DNA from: Pycnopodia helianthoides
Taxonomy: Eukaryota > Echinodermata > Asteroidea > Forcipulatida > Asteriidae
DNA: 64,000 nucleotides
Assembly (NCBI GenBank): GCA_032158295.1
Contig: CM063253.1
Coordinates: forward strand, 589,001-653,000
Reading direction: 5' to 3'
The notes under the pieces were generated by a model that did not search any database, was not told the origin of the DNA, and saw nothing but the letters and a program-made list of their open reading frames with translations. The first letter of the stretch is position 1. Every line of letters begins with the position of its first letter. This document shows positions 23,405 through 35,700 of this stretch, piece by piece. A program made the translations under genes and the position numbers.

Positions 23405-26020
23405 TTGTCCACCGCTAGCGAGATCCCGAAACGATGTCCGTCCTCCAGCCGGAGCGAACCCTAAAGTGCCGGCTTGGGCCCAGAGTGACCACGTCCTGAA
23501 GAACTGGATCAAAGAGGAGAGGCAAAGGAGGAGGAATTTCCTTGCTGATCAGGTTCTAGATCCCAAAGAACCATATCCAGAGTACCTGAAGCCGGGCAAG
23601 GCAAAGAAGCTGTGGTATGCTATTCGAAAGCCGTTTTGGAATATGCTATGGCCGCTTAACGAGGCAATGGTAAGTCTGGTCTTGTCTTGTCTTGTCGTGA
23701 TCGATACTGCACTCAGGAATACACGGGCAGGATCGGTTGTGTACATGGAATTGTCAACCGACCCCTTAATAACTTAATAACTCTCTATAATAACTTGTGG
23801 TCAGTTTTTGCTTGTTGTTGGGATGATACTGATAGAGAATGTTCGGATACAATGAATGAAGGTACAGGTCATGCAGGTAGAACTAGAAAATAAACCAGCC
23901 TGAGTATACACCTAACATTCACCATTCACACGGGACCTGTCCTATGGCTCGAAGTCGAAGGTCCCATCCCACCCCCGAAGGATGAAGTCTTGTCAAGTTA
24001 CAAATGTCTGTTTCATGATGCTAAGAAAAGTATAACTATAAGTTATGTTGGTTTCAAACAGTGACACTTAAGAAAGGCAAGCATCTTAACTTTTAGAGCA
24101 CACTACTAACCCTTAACAGTAACACTACACTTACAGTAGCACTTACTGTGGTAGTGGTAGGACGTCAGTGTGTGTGCAACGGAGGAGTCCAACCTGGGCT
24201 AACTAACACTATGTTGATATGAATGATTATGAACAAGTAAGAATGGTCCCCGGCTAGTTACTGAAAAAATTAAAGGCAAACCCTGAAATGAGTTTAAGAT
24301 GGCAATTGGATTTTGAGCATTAATGTTTCCAAAAGTATTTATTAATCAAACGCTTAAGCTTTAATTTTAAGCAATTAACATAGTTTCCTTTTCTTTCAGT
24401 TGTCAATTTATTTTATAAAAATAGTTTTAATTTAGTTGAATGATTGTAATCCTTCTCCTGACGTCTAATTAATTGATATGTTCTATTTATTCACAGAATT
24501 ATAAACTGTTTCATGGAATCTATGCAGCCAGACGCTACTTCACCGTGTTTGTTTTACCGATATGGCTCACGCATTATGTCATCAAGTACCATGTAGCTGT
24601 GAGTATTTCTACACCATGATCCTTTTAACTGACTGTTTGTGTGACGTCCCAACTTAGAATCATCCAAATCCAAAACAAAGCCTGGAGTATTTTTGTTTTA
24701 GTTCAGATGGTTCCGAATGTAGTTGGCCCAGCTTGATCTCTTTGGATACATGTAGATATTACTTGACAGTCATAATTAAAAGTTTGTTTGAAAAAAGAAA
24801 AAGGTGAAAAAATGTAATAACAATAGTAAAAAACATTAGAAATTACCAGCAAGCGTTGAGAATATTTGAATATTTAATACCAGGGTTCAAACTACCCACA
24901 GGATCATCGGAGAGTCCAGTATTGGGCAAGCCAGCCCCGAAACCAAACATATCCTGCAGCAGTCTAATGTTTTTTACGCACACACTTTTTCAGGCTGATA
25001 ATAATGACAATAGTATTTTCCGGATATACACAATGTAGGGCCGGTATTTGCTAACCTGTTAATTTTGTTGCTCATGGTGCATGAACATTACTACCCTGGT
25101 CACTGGGCCATTTATTTCATTCTTTAAACCATCTCAGCTTCCTTAAAGAGGATACAGCCTGTGCTGCCAAATATGTACATTAGCACACCAAGCTAAAATC
25201 AATCACAAGAACCATCTCTGCCCTCACAGGTACCCATACTCCTGGGTGAAGAGAAGCAATTATAGGACACAAGTGTCACGACCGATGTTCAAACACACAC
25301 CCCCATGACTTAAAACAGGATTACTAACATGATTATTTGATCCTTGTTTCTCATCTTTCCAGACGGTTCCAGGAAGAATTCAGGTCCAGAAGGCACCTAT
25401 ATATCCAGTAAGATCAATTGTTCCAATAGTAAAGTATGATTAGGCCCAATAAAAAGATGTTTTTGTTTCCTGTAACCCAACCGATCATTCTAAAACCTGC
25501 TGACGGTAAAAAATTATTTTAATAATTTGAAAATATTTATTTAAAAATGTCCTGCTGATGAAGACTTTAACTAAACTATTTTATTTCCAATTCATGCTCA
25601 GGGCCCAATTTCATAGAGCTGCTTAAGCAGAAAAAGTAACTAAGCACAAAATATTTATGCTTACCAGAATAAGGTTACCAGCCAAAATACCATGTCACAA
25701 GTACATGTACATGACTAGTATCCTGCTTATTTTTGCTAAGCAGAAATTTGTAAGCGATATTTTCTGCTTAAGCAGCTCTATGAAATTGGGCTCAGATGTG
25801 CAGTATACACAATCAGAGCATTTCGGTAAAATTACACACAAGCGTATGCCAGACTTGGAGCTGGATCTGGAAGTAGCTAAAACCTTGTGCATGTAGAGGT
25901 GCATGTTTTGTGACATTACCACATGATTGTTTAGTCGCCAGTTAGTCTTGCTTCAAGGCTGACCCTCTGTTGTCTTTTTTTTTCATATTTCAGGGGGATG
26001 AGGAGAAAGCCGAAGCCTAG
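23397..26020 (+). CDS. NDUFB6: NADH:ubiquinone oxidoreductase subunit B6 (complex I B17)
   Basis: Four exons at 23397-23669, 24497-24598, 25363-25407 and 25994-26020, all GT-AG and all in phase 0, give 148 aa. NDUFB6 is an accessory subunit of the membrane arm of mitochondrial complex I. Diagnostic pieces are RRNFLADQVLDPKEP (about residues 46-60, matching the RRRWLKDQELSPREP block I recall from the human protein) and the HGIY..R.YFTVFVLPIW..HY..KYHV stretch in exon 2, which contains the single transmembrane helix. Compared with the 128-aa human protein, the N-terminus is about 25 residues longer and the C-terminus ends early in an acidic GDEEKAEA tail. No cleavable presequence is expected. 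Candidate poly(A) signals are at 26684-26689 and 27155-27160. Confidence 0.92.
25034..25265 (+). repeat. Dispersed repeat in NDUFB6 intron 2 (relative at 49520-49710)
   Basis: The run CATTTATTTCATTC, AAACCATCT, CAAGAACCATCTCTGCC, CACAGGTACCCAT and GAGAAGCAATT matches 49520-49710 in MIER1 intron 7 in the same order, at roughly 80% identity by eye. Likely an old SINE or MITE; no terminal repeats found. Confidence 0.7.
25601..25792. mobile_element. GGGCCCAATTTCATAGAGC palindromic MITE in NDUFB6 intron 3
   Basis: The left end GGGCCCAATTTCATAGAGCT and the right end AGCTCTATGAAATTGGGCTC are inverse. Inner arms (CTTAAGCAGAAAA, GCTTACCAGAATAAGG) pair less well. The same family occurs at 12870 and 56623. 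Confidence 0.85.
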
Positions 26021-27629
26021 AGGACCATTTTATTTTGTCAACGGTTTCTTCAGTTTGCTGTTAATACATTGAATGAGATTTTTTTCTGAGGACTTTGAAC
26101 ATTTGGAAGTCACTAAAGTTACCATGCATGTAAAAGCCAATTCTTTGTGAAAGGCGGAGGGACTGCTTGTTAAGTTTAGAGTTGTACATTCTAAACTGTC
26201 AGTCAGTGGGAGTGTTATTATTAAGACATGATTTAAAAGTAGGTCACTTAAGGTTGCATAATTTATCACAATTCAGGCTGTGTTTGACAACATTAACCCT
26301 CTTGCTGTCTGACCATTCAATACCATTCAAGTGGTTTTGAATGATAGATCAACTATGCCAGCCTGAAATTTGATACCATGAGGGAATGCATGTACACAGT
26401 ACACAGTTAGTTCTGTGCACAGTTGTGCCACGTACACAACCTTGGCAGTACACAACCTTGACAGTCGAATGGTTTCAAATGGTTGGTCAACTCACTGGAA
26501 AATGTTGCCAAGAGTCACTGACAGTAGGAGGGGTAAAGTAACCTTTGCACGCAGATGAAATCAAGATTCATTGCATTGTCATGATCCTCAAGTGTCAGTG
26601 TTGTTGTTCAGAGGAAGTGGTTATCTGATTTGTGCGAGGCATCGCAATTTAAGTTGTTTCAAAAAATAAGGAAGAAGGAAGTAAATAAAGAAGTATTGTA
26701 GCAAATCAGGACTGAGCTTCAGCCTTCAACTCATTGGTTAGCATTACATTCTGTGCTTACATTCACTGTTCCACATTTGTCAAGAGAGAATTTACTGTAG
26801 CTGTGAGTGTAAACAAAGTACAAATGTGTTCACTGCTCAAGCTAAATTTCCTTGAGCGCTAATCCATTTGTCCTTCTGTAAACAAATCTTTGCTTAAAGG
26901 AGCTGTGTCTCAATGATCAAAGTTCAGAGACAAAAATCTTCAGTAGCAGTTATCTTAATCACCTCAACAGTGCATTGGAATAATTCCTCAGAAAAAAATA
27001 TGTATAGAAAATAAAATAAATGGGTGTTTTCTCGTTGAGCCTGTGAATGGATTCATCTTTGAGAACCAGTCACAAGCAATGGGTAGTGTACATTGTTTTG
27101 GCTGGTCTTAAACAGCTCTTTGAAATGTGCCCTTATTGTTTGGAGTTTGATTTGAATAAATAGTTTATAATCTTAAATCAGAGTCTTGTGTTGTCCTATA
27201 TAGTTGGTTGTCAGAGTAAGAAATGTCCTGAGGTAACAGTATTTATTAGCTTAGATAGTTACTTGACATACACGACAACAAAGTCAGCCATCATTACAGG
27301 CAATAATAGTAATTACTTAAATGCACAAGTAGGTTATAAATGTGTAAATACCATGTGCAGCACACTGGAGTTAAATCAAACCATGTGCATGATTGGGCAG
27401 TGAACCACTAGGAAAATAAAACTGCTTGACACAGCATTAAACTACAGCACAGAGAAAGAGTCCTATAGAGGGCCCAAACACAAGTTGCCTGCTAAGATGG
27501 CATCTATGGGAGCTGATTCCAGGCATATTTTGACCCTTGAAAAACAGTAGGAAAGTCTCGGAGTACAAGGACTTGTTTACGTATGGTGTCGGTTTTGATA
27601 TGTACATGTACATGTACATGTATATTGTT
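26021..27629 (+). other. NDUFB6 3' UTR and intergenic DNA with a MITE scrap
   Basis: The 3' UTR probably ends shortly after the AATAAA at 26684 or the one at 27155. A fragment of the GGGCCCAATTT family (CCAGTCACAAGCAATGG, then GGCTGGTCTTAAACAGCTCT) lies at about 27062-27131. An (ACATGT)n tract is at 27599-27622. No other gene seen. Confidence 0.45.
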
Positions 27630-27976
27630 TTAAAGGCCCTGTACACTATTGGTAAGATCGAAAAACACAATGTTCACAGATTCACACATAACTTACATGA
27701 TTTAAAGTAAGTAATGGTAGAAAGGGTTCCTTAAAATATTTCTGCCTAAAATGCTATCGTTTCTGGGAAACGAGTAAAACAATAGTAATTATCGCGCGCG
27801 ATAATTTGAAGAAAAAAAACAGTAAACACATAAGATCTCTTTTCACTATTTTCTCGTGACCTCGATGTCCAATTGAGCTCAAACTTGCACAGGTTTGTTT
27901 GTTCATGCATATGTTGAATCACACAAAATGTGGACACTGATTTTGAGCTGTTACCAAAAGTGTACATAACCTTTAA
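27630..27976 (+). mobile_element. TTAA-flanked miniature element, copy C
   Basis: Starts TTAAAGGCCCTGTACACTAT and ends AAAGTGTACATAACCTTTAA. It is a near twin of copy D at 58605. The centre is a perfect 20 bp palindrome, AATTATCGCGCGCGATAATT (27787-27806). The shared right-half block (CTCGTGACCTCGATG, CTCAAACTTGCACAGG) is present. Copy F begins only 24 bases further on. Confidence 0.88.
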
Positions 27977-27999
27977 GGCTAATTATAAAAATAAAAAAA

Positions 28000-28379
28000 T
28001 TAAAGGAACATTACAGAATTGGTAATTGTAAAATATACTTTTGATCACAGATTTACATAAAACTTACACGGTCTAATGATGATAGTAGAAAACATCCCTT
28101 GAAAGATTTCTGTCTGAAATGCCATATTTGGTGAGAAATGAATAAACTCATTTTCTGATTAGAGTTTATCGCTCAGTGAGCGTTTTATTCGTTTGTTGAA
28201 CCTATATGATTTCATGCAAATGTGTAATCGGTTTTCACTATTTTCTCGTGACCCAGATGGCCGATCGATCTCAAACTTCTACAGGTTTGTCAGTTTATGT
28301 ATGTGGTGGATTACAAAAAGTGCTTACACTGCCAGCAACTGTTTTGTTAGCAAAAACCAATTCTGCAATGTTCCTTTAA
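28000..28379 (+). mobile_element. TTAA-flanked miniature element, copy F
   Basis: Bounded by TTAAAGGAACATTACAGAAT and its inverse end TGCAATGTTCCTTTAA. It is closely similar to copies E and G along the whole length, including the CGCTCAGTGAGCG centre. The similarity suggests that the E/F/G subfamily moved recently. Confidence 0.88.
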
Positions 28380-28834
28380 GGGCAAAACAATTCAGATAAT
28401 CAAATTAAAACCAGAAGAATATCATCATAAAGCATTTTATCTATGGGCGTCTGGAAGCGCTCATTAGTTTATGACAGGAATATTTACATGTAGCCATTTG
28501 AAAAGAGACCCATTATACTACCTTGTAAAGGTACTAGCCAGCTCGACCACAAAGTGATGCAGCACAATCTGCAGCAAGCCATGCTACAAATACTAGAGGG
28601 AGCCCTTTCTATCAACGATAAGTGTAACTGGCTTCTTTCACGTGCGTTTCACAAAATACAGGAGCTACATCTAACAGATGGCTTAAGAAAATTTGGTCGT
28701 GTCTTGCTCTAGGACTCCAGTGCCATGACCATGACCTGAACCCACACTCTGACTACAACAAAACTTGAACCTGGTGTGCTATTGCACCTGAACACATACT
28801 ATGGAAGAAAAGGCCACAGGAGACGTACACAAGG
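28380..28834. other. Spacer before the 3' end of DNAI4
   Basis: No gene. The segment 28560-28625 resembles 20500-20580 and is probably an old dispersed repeat. Confidence 0.35.
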
Positions 28835-28856
28835 TTGTACATTTTTACAAATGATC

Positions 28857-28862
28857 TTTATT
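28857..28862 (-). terminator. Poly(A) signal of DNAI4 (AATAAA on the minus strand)
   Basis: TTTATT on the plus strand reads AATAAA on the minus strand and lies about 875 bases past the DNAI4 stop codon, predicting cleavage near 28835-28845. It is the clearest canonical signal near the DNAI4 end of this gap. The 3' UTR would then be about 900 nt. Confidence 0.5.
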
Positions 28863-29736
28863 TATACAAGTACAATATAAATCTTATAAGGCATTTCATT
28901 ATCTTGTAACAAAATGTACAATTCATTTACAAAAGGCACTCTTTTCATAGTATTTAAGAAATGTACACAAGATAAATTGTCACTTCTAAAACAGACAATG
29001 GACGGAATTTAAACAAGGAAAAACAATATTTATATAAATTTAGGTGTGCTGAGTAAAGCATATTTTGGACGGTGGGTTAATGTAAAAAAGTCTTGTTGCT
29101 GGAATGTAAATGCAGTAAAAAAAAACAGAAAGACAAAGAAAACAATTGCTGTTATCCACTGAATGTGTGAGTATGCCGAAAACTATGAAAATACCCACAG
29201 GACCACTGGCCAGAGTTCATTTTAACAATGCGTCAGTAAGGAGTAAAAAACTAAAAAAGTAATGTCGTTTTCATTTTCAAAAAAGTACTTTTAAGAAATG
29301 TACACTTGAGCTTTTCAATTCCATACATACCCCAAAATCTTGTTTTTTGTCTTGTAACAAATATTTCAGGATTTGATTTTACAGAGGGTCAAGATTCATC
29401 TTAAGATGAGATGTCAGTGTAGTGATTTGTATTGTGACATCAAACTTTGCTCAGCAACTGATACACATCTTAAAAATCGATCTTGACGCCTTGTGAAATC
29501 ACAGCTCCATGGTGAAATCAACCCCTGGCCAGTGCCCTAGATGGGACTTTCTTGAAATTCAACTCAACTATGTCAACGTGAAATCTCCTTGTAGGTATGG
29601 ACTTAGCCCTTCCTATGATACAACAATCATCAGTTTCCTTTTTCTCATGCCGACATTCTTTAAGAGTACTTCACTCAACACCATCTTGACCTGGCATTTT
29701 TTTGCATGGGATTTTGATTTTTATTCTTGGTGTTCC

Positions 29737-32700
29737 TCATCTTTTTGTTTGGAGCTCGCTGTTCACCGTCTGCTTGATGAGTTCTTCCAGTTTTTCTTTC
29801 TGCGATAAGTGAAAAAGAAACTATTTATAAATCAATAAAGGAAGTCATTGAATGACAAGTTGAAATGTGAAGATAAATTTACTCTACGGAAAAGAACAAC
29901 CCTGAAATTAACACATCACTAGAAAAGATCAAAAGAACTTTTCATCAGAAAATACAGTTAGCTTTTTTCCCACCAGTAAGAGAAAACATTAATTCATTCA
30001 TTTAAAGAAATAAAAACAATTGGCAGAACAAAGCTGAATTATGTGGCATTACAAGATATATAAAAACAGTTAAAAATTGCAGATGAAAGATACAAAAATA
30101 GCAACACCGAAATATGGGGAAACAGAAATAGATAAAATCACAAAAAATGCAATATCAATTTGGTAAAACAGAAAATTAATGGCATCACAAAATAAATAAA
30201 TTGCACAAAGTACCATATAAGCTCTCCTATTGAGCCCTTGCAAGACGCACAGCAACCTCAGATGTACACAAACTTATTATGTCACCAATTTAGGGAGTCA
30301 AAATGCACACATAGGAATTGACTGCTAAAATGGTGGAAATGTTAAACAATACACTTCAAATCTTCATTGAAATAAAAAAAACTATATTTCCTCAGCATTA
30401 GAAGGGTTTCCAATGCCTGTTTTGTTTGACAATAACAATAAAATAGCATTTATAAAGCAATTTATAAAACATTGTAATACAAATTTCACTAGGGGAAATA
30501 AATACCAGACCAGCTGTACACAATGATAACAAGTATAAAGCACCGTATACCGACTAGGAAAAACTCAACATTTCCAAAAATGCAGGTCAAGTAAAACACA
30601 CGGCTGGATCACATACAAGAAAGCATTACAAAAATACCAAATACGCTCAACAATCAGGAAAAGTTACAAATCGAGAAATACAGTAAACATGACTAAATCA
30701 AAACCTCCTAAACAGATACAATGAAAGACACTGAAAATAATAATAGCAACACACTGGAATAATCTGTCTCATCAGATCATATTATGAAGTAAAGCAGTTT
30801 TGAGTAGCTTTAAAATATTGAATCTGTAATAAAATACTCCACTGCAAGAAATGCTTCCAACCACCTCCTAACAATTTTATTAGTCACAGGGCAAATTCCA
30901 ACGAACCCCCCAACTACTCCTTTTCAACCCCACCCACCCCCATTCTCCTGGTAACAACATGTACATATAGCATTATAATGATCAGATTTAAGGCTTCTTT
31001 CCATACAATCACATGCTTTGTGGCAATCACAGAGTAGACACGCAAGAAATTAAACATGGACTGAAAATCGGCATAAAAGTTGATACAGCAGTTTTCACGT
31101 GAATCAACTTCTCCAATCTCTAAGCCATCAATTCATACACACAGATGTACTTACCTGATTGTCTTCGACTGGTGGCATATTCCTCAGTTGGAACACCGAT
31201 ACTTGACCCTCGCTGTCGCCCACTAGAATACACTGTGGATTTATAAACAAGTTCAAATGTATGGAGTTATTGCACTTAGCTTTTCATCACTGGAATAGTC
31301 GTCATTTACTCAGAATTGTAAGGAAGCATTATTTGGTTTTGGGTTGAACAAAGAAAAATTGACTAGAGCGGGATTTGAACCAACGACCTCCGGATTAACG
31401 TGCCGGCGCTCTACCAACTGAGCTATCTAGCCCTATGTTTTGTCAATATCTTTGTTCGGGGGTGCCAGTCAGAAGCCATCAACAGTTAACTGCTGTGTAG
31501 CCAGGGATCACACCCAAGTTTACGATACAACCTGGGAAGCAGCAGCCACGGGATCACCTTGAGGGGATGCGACTTTTTTAATTTAAATGTCAAGTAAATT
31601 ACAAAGCATTATTTGTACGCTTCATTTCTCAAGAGATTTGCAAAGTCTATACTTACATTTGAGTTGAGAGCAAATTGAAGGCACGACAGCTTGACCCCTG
31701 GTGCTGGTACATTGACGATGATTGGATCCAACCTACGATGGATGGAGAAGAAGACATCAAAATCAAGCTTGATGTTTACGCTTTGGGAATCCTTTTAGAA
31801 CAGGATTTGAAACAGTTAGGAAAGACTATGAAGACTTATACCAAAGTGTCCATACAAGTCGCGTGTGTTTATTGCCACCTAATGGAGTCCGAAGACAATA
31901 CGAACAAAAGGTCTCCACATGGCAAATTCTAAAGACAGAAGTATTCCACAAGGAATTCTGTGTACACATTCTATGGGAGGATATTAAGTACAGGGACAGA
32001 ATGGGAACGTGTGTATTTGAAGTCTCATGGTTATCCGAATGTCTTGTAGAGCTTGGGTTCTCATCCACATCGCTCTGGAAACTCAATCTTGTACATTCAA
32101 TACTAGCGAGACTTGCATAGTCTATAGCGGGGATTGGAGGGGGTTGGGGTAGAGGCGTAGTGTGAATCAGCGAAGGACTTACATGTTTATGCTCAGATCC
32201 CATATCTCAACAGCGCCCTCGTTGACACATCCAAACACAGTCGCTGAGTTCGGAGACCATGACACATCCATGACTGCTTTCTGTATCCATCAACAACACA
32301 CAAATAAAAATGGTAACATTGTGAAGGTTCAAACAATTTTTTCTTTAAAGGCATGTTATAGGTACAATTCACAAGATGCTCAATTGCTTTAGAATAGGAT
32401 TACTTTCTTTGAATCAACACGTGACGATCTCTTGAAAACTGTTCACACCAGCATGACCAAGCCCAATTTCATAAGTGCTTCACAAAAAAACAAAAAAACA
32501 AACGTTCTGCCATTGTCTGCTGAGCGAAAATAAGCAGGAAACCAGTCGCAACAGGTTCATGTGACATGGTATTTTGGCTGGTATTCTGGTAAGCATAATT
32601 TTGTTGTGCTTAGCTATTTATTTGTGCTGAAGCAGATCAATGATGAAACTGTGTCCTGCAGGCTTTTTTATAACATGAACCCTTTCCCCTACCGTAGAGG

Positions 32701-35700
32701 AGAAACAGTTGAGAACAGGTTGCTGTCGGTCTTGCACCCAGAGTCTCATACTCCAGTCAGCACTACAGCTGATGAATACATCAGGTAGGAACGGTGACCA
32801 CTCTATCCTGTAGACTGGTCCCTGTGGGTCAAGAGAGAGGTCAAGTAATAATACAACATCACTGGAAATTATGAAAATTGACTACTTGTTTATTGTTGCT
32901 CAAAGTGGGATGTAATTCCATGGTAAGCCACGATCACTTCACACAAAGTAGTTCCAATGATTTCCAGAAGCCCATATTATTAGAAAAAATGCATCGTGCA
33001 AATAGATTTTTCTTGAGGATTTATAAATGGAGTACTATTATTTTCTTTTTACTTGCCATTCACAGGTCTCCAGGTCTTATCCGAATTATCAGTTTTTGTC
33101 ATAAGAAATGACTTTAAAATTGAAATGAGTAATTTTGTCCAAATAATACACAAATGGCATGTCAACTTTGAAGGGAGAGAAGCCCAAACCATAAGGCAGG
33201 TGCGCAAACATTTGACGCGTAATGGCTAATCTAGTTTTGGACTCGCGAAATCAAAACTAACTATTTTTCTCATTTCTAAAAAAACTATAACATTTCAAGC
33301 AAAAGTAGCTCAAGGGAAATTTTCTACCATGACTATCTCTATACCATGTAAGTTATGCGCAAATCTGTGAACTCATGTATAATCAATCTTACTTATGCTG
33401 CACACAAGCTTTACCATGTGCCAAGTTCCCAGTGTGCCGTAGCAATATTTAATACTGATTCTGGTCTTATCAAAATGGGGTCTGACTATTTTGCACTTTC
33501 AGTCTCAGTTCGATTTCCATAGATTTGAACGATTCAAAGTAAAAGCAGATCGAATAATCCACTCACCGTGTGCCCAAAGTAGGTGTCTAAATATTGCTCA
33601 TTGTAAGAACAAGAACACTTATGAATGTGCCCTTCTTCTGTTCCTGCCAAGTAGCTGAAGCAAAAAGGAAAAGAGGAAGAAAGATTTGTTAGAAAAGGTT
33701 TGATCTCTAATCAGGATGATCGTTTGTTCATTCCTATGAGTTCAACCCTAAGAAGCTACACAAGGTTAGATTTCACAAAGAGCTAAGATTGATCTATAGC
33801 GCAAATCAATCCTGACTGCCAAGCAAAGTGTGATGTCACAGTACAAATTACAATGGTCATACTGACGAGCCATCTTAAGATGAATCTTAGTGCTTTGAGA
33901 AAGTATTTTAGAGGATATTGGAAGGTCTCTTGCCTAAGACACTACGGGGTACCTTCCTACTCTTAACTACTCACATGCTGAGATCCTTGGGGTTGAAATC
34001 AAAACACATCCCTGAAGCTTGGCGTGAGATGAAGCCCTCACTCTTTCCCTCTTTGCCATCTTTCTGCTTCTTACTAGCCTTGGCTACCCTCTTCAACTTC
34101 ATCAGGTCTGAACACTCAAATCCCTGCACCAAAATTAAAAACCGTCAAGGATTTCAATCAAACTTGTTCGATCAACAAGGTTTTAATCATATCGTTACAA
34201 GTGCTGTATGCCTGCTGATGAGATCACAGTGGTCTAAGATTTGTTTACCTTTCTGATCTGCCATTGCGTCACTCGTCCATCAGTGGAGATGGAGATGAGA
34301 AGCTCCCCCCTCTCCTCTCCGGACGACGCCCCCTTCTCTTTATCGATCCATTTCAGCTGCCAGACGGGGGCGGCATGCTTACCGTGGCTCTCACTAGAAA
34401 GAATTATCAAGATCAGAACTAAGCAAACCTAATTAAAACCCTTCAGAGACTGACCATAGCAGTTTGTACCAAATGCTCATATAAGCGGCCGTAAACGGTT
34501 TGTACCAAAATGCCAAAAAGCAACTACAAGCGGTTTGTACCAGAATGCCCATTCAAGCAGTTGTATAAAACATGTTGTGCCAAAATGCTACAAGCGGCTG
34601 CAAGATCTGACCTACTCCCAAAATGCACATGTAAAGATTACGTCTTGAATTGACATTTTCAAAAGGCTAACATAGTATTCCTATTTCTAAATAAATTGTA
34701 CTTACTAGCTATCAAGCACTGGAGCACTGTTGTTACTTCTAACATTGTAGATGGCTACCATACCATTGTACATACCGACCTAGAAATAAAACATTGATAC
34801 AACTCAGTCCAATATATTTCAACTTTAAAAAACTAGAAGCAAGAATTGGATGAAGTGGAATGAGAAGAAACTCAGAATTTCTTCCGCTGATAATTTCACT
34901 GCTGTAACTTTCTTAATGCTAAAACATGACTACTCCACAAACTTAACTTTGTACTGTGTTTTTCAGATTTCTATGGCACTATAAAAACGCAAACAAATAA
35001 GGGAACATTTGTTCAACTAAAGAGACGTGTGTCAGCTTTAAAAAGTTTTCACTCAGAAGATGCAGGTTCCCTACCCTAGCTCAAAAATACAGGGTTCTGC
35101 CCACGTGGTCGGTGCCGGAAAACCCGCCCGGCACTCAGGATTCCCCAACCACCACTGGCAGAATTTTCTCTGTTTCCGACCACCACACATTTTCAAAATT
35201 TTTTAACTACACTTGCAATTTCCTTTCAAAGGTTTTAAACGAAACATAAAATTTTGCATGATTTACCAGTAAAAATGGCATCCGAAGCCATTAATTTTGA
35301 GTAATTCTTTGATTTGAGTCTATTTATATGATCTACCGTGTAACTGATCCATCTCGCAATGGTTTCCAGGGAAGCATTTTTCCACTATTAAAGAAATCCT
35401 GTGCAGAACCCTGATAAAAGACAGTAAGAATGACTTACTGCGAGAAGGTTTGGGTTTGCTGAGGAGAAATCCATGGCTGTTACTCCAGACTCACACTGGA
35501 ATACTCTCTCTGGATACTGAGGAGGAAAAATAAACAAACACGATCAGAAAAAGTCCTGTGTGTTGTGCAATGCACATAATAAATCCAGTTACACTTATCA
35601 CTAATAAATTACTCTGATAATTCAAAAAACTGTCTTAAGAATGTTTCTCTTTGTTCCAGCCTCTAGCTTGAGTTCCGTAATGGTACATAACAGACGCTAT

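Noticed and set aside
31361..31432. Functional tRNA-Asn (GTT) gene on the minus strand
   Set aside because: U33 is C, the T stem has a mismatch and the flanks are repeated at 36184, so it is a SINE head.
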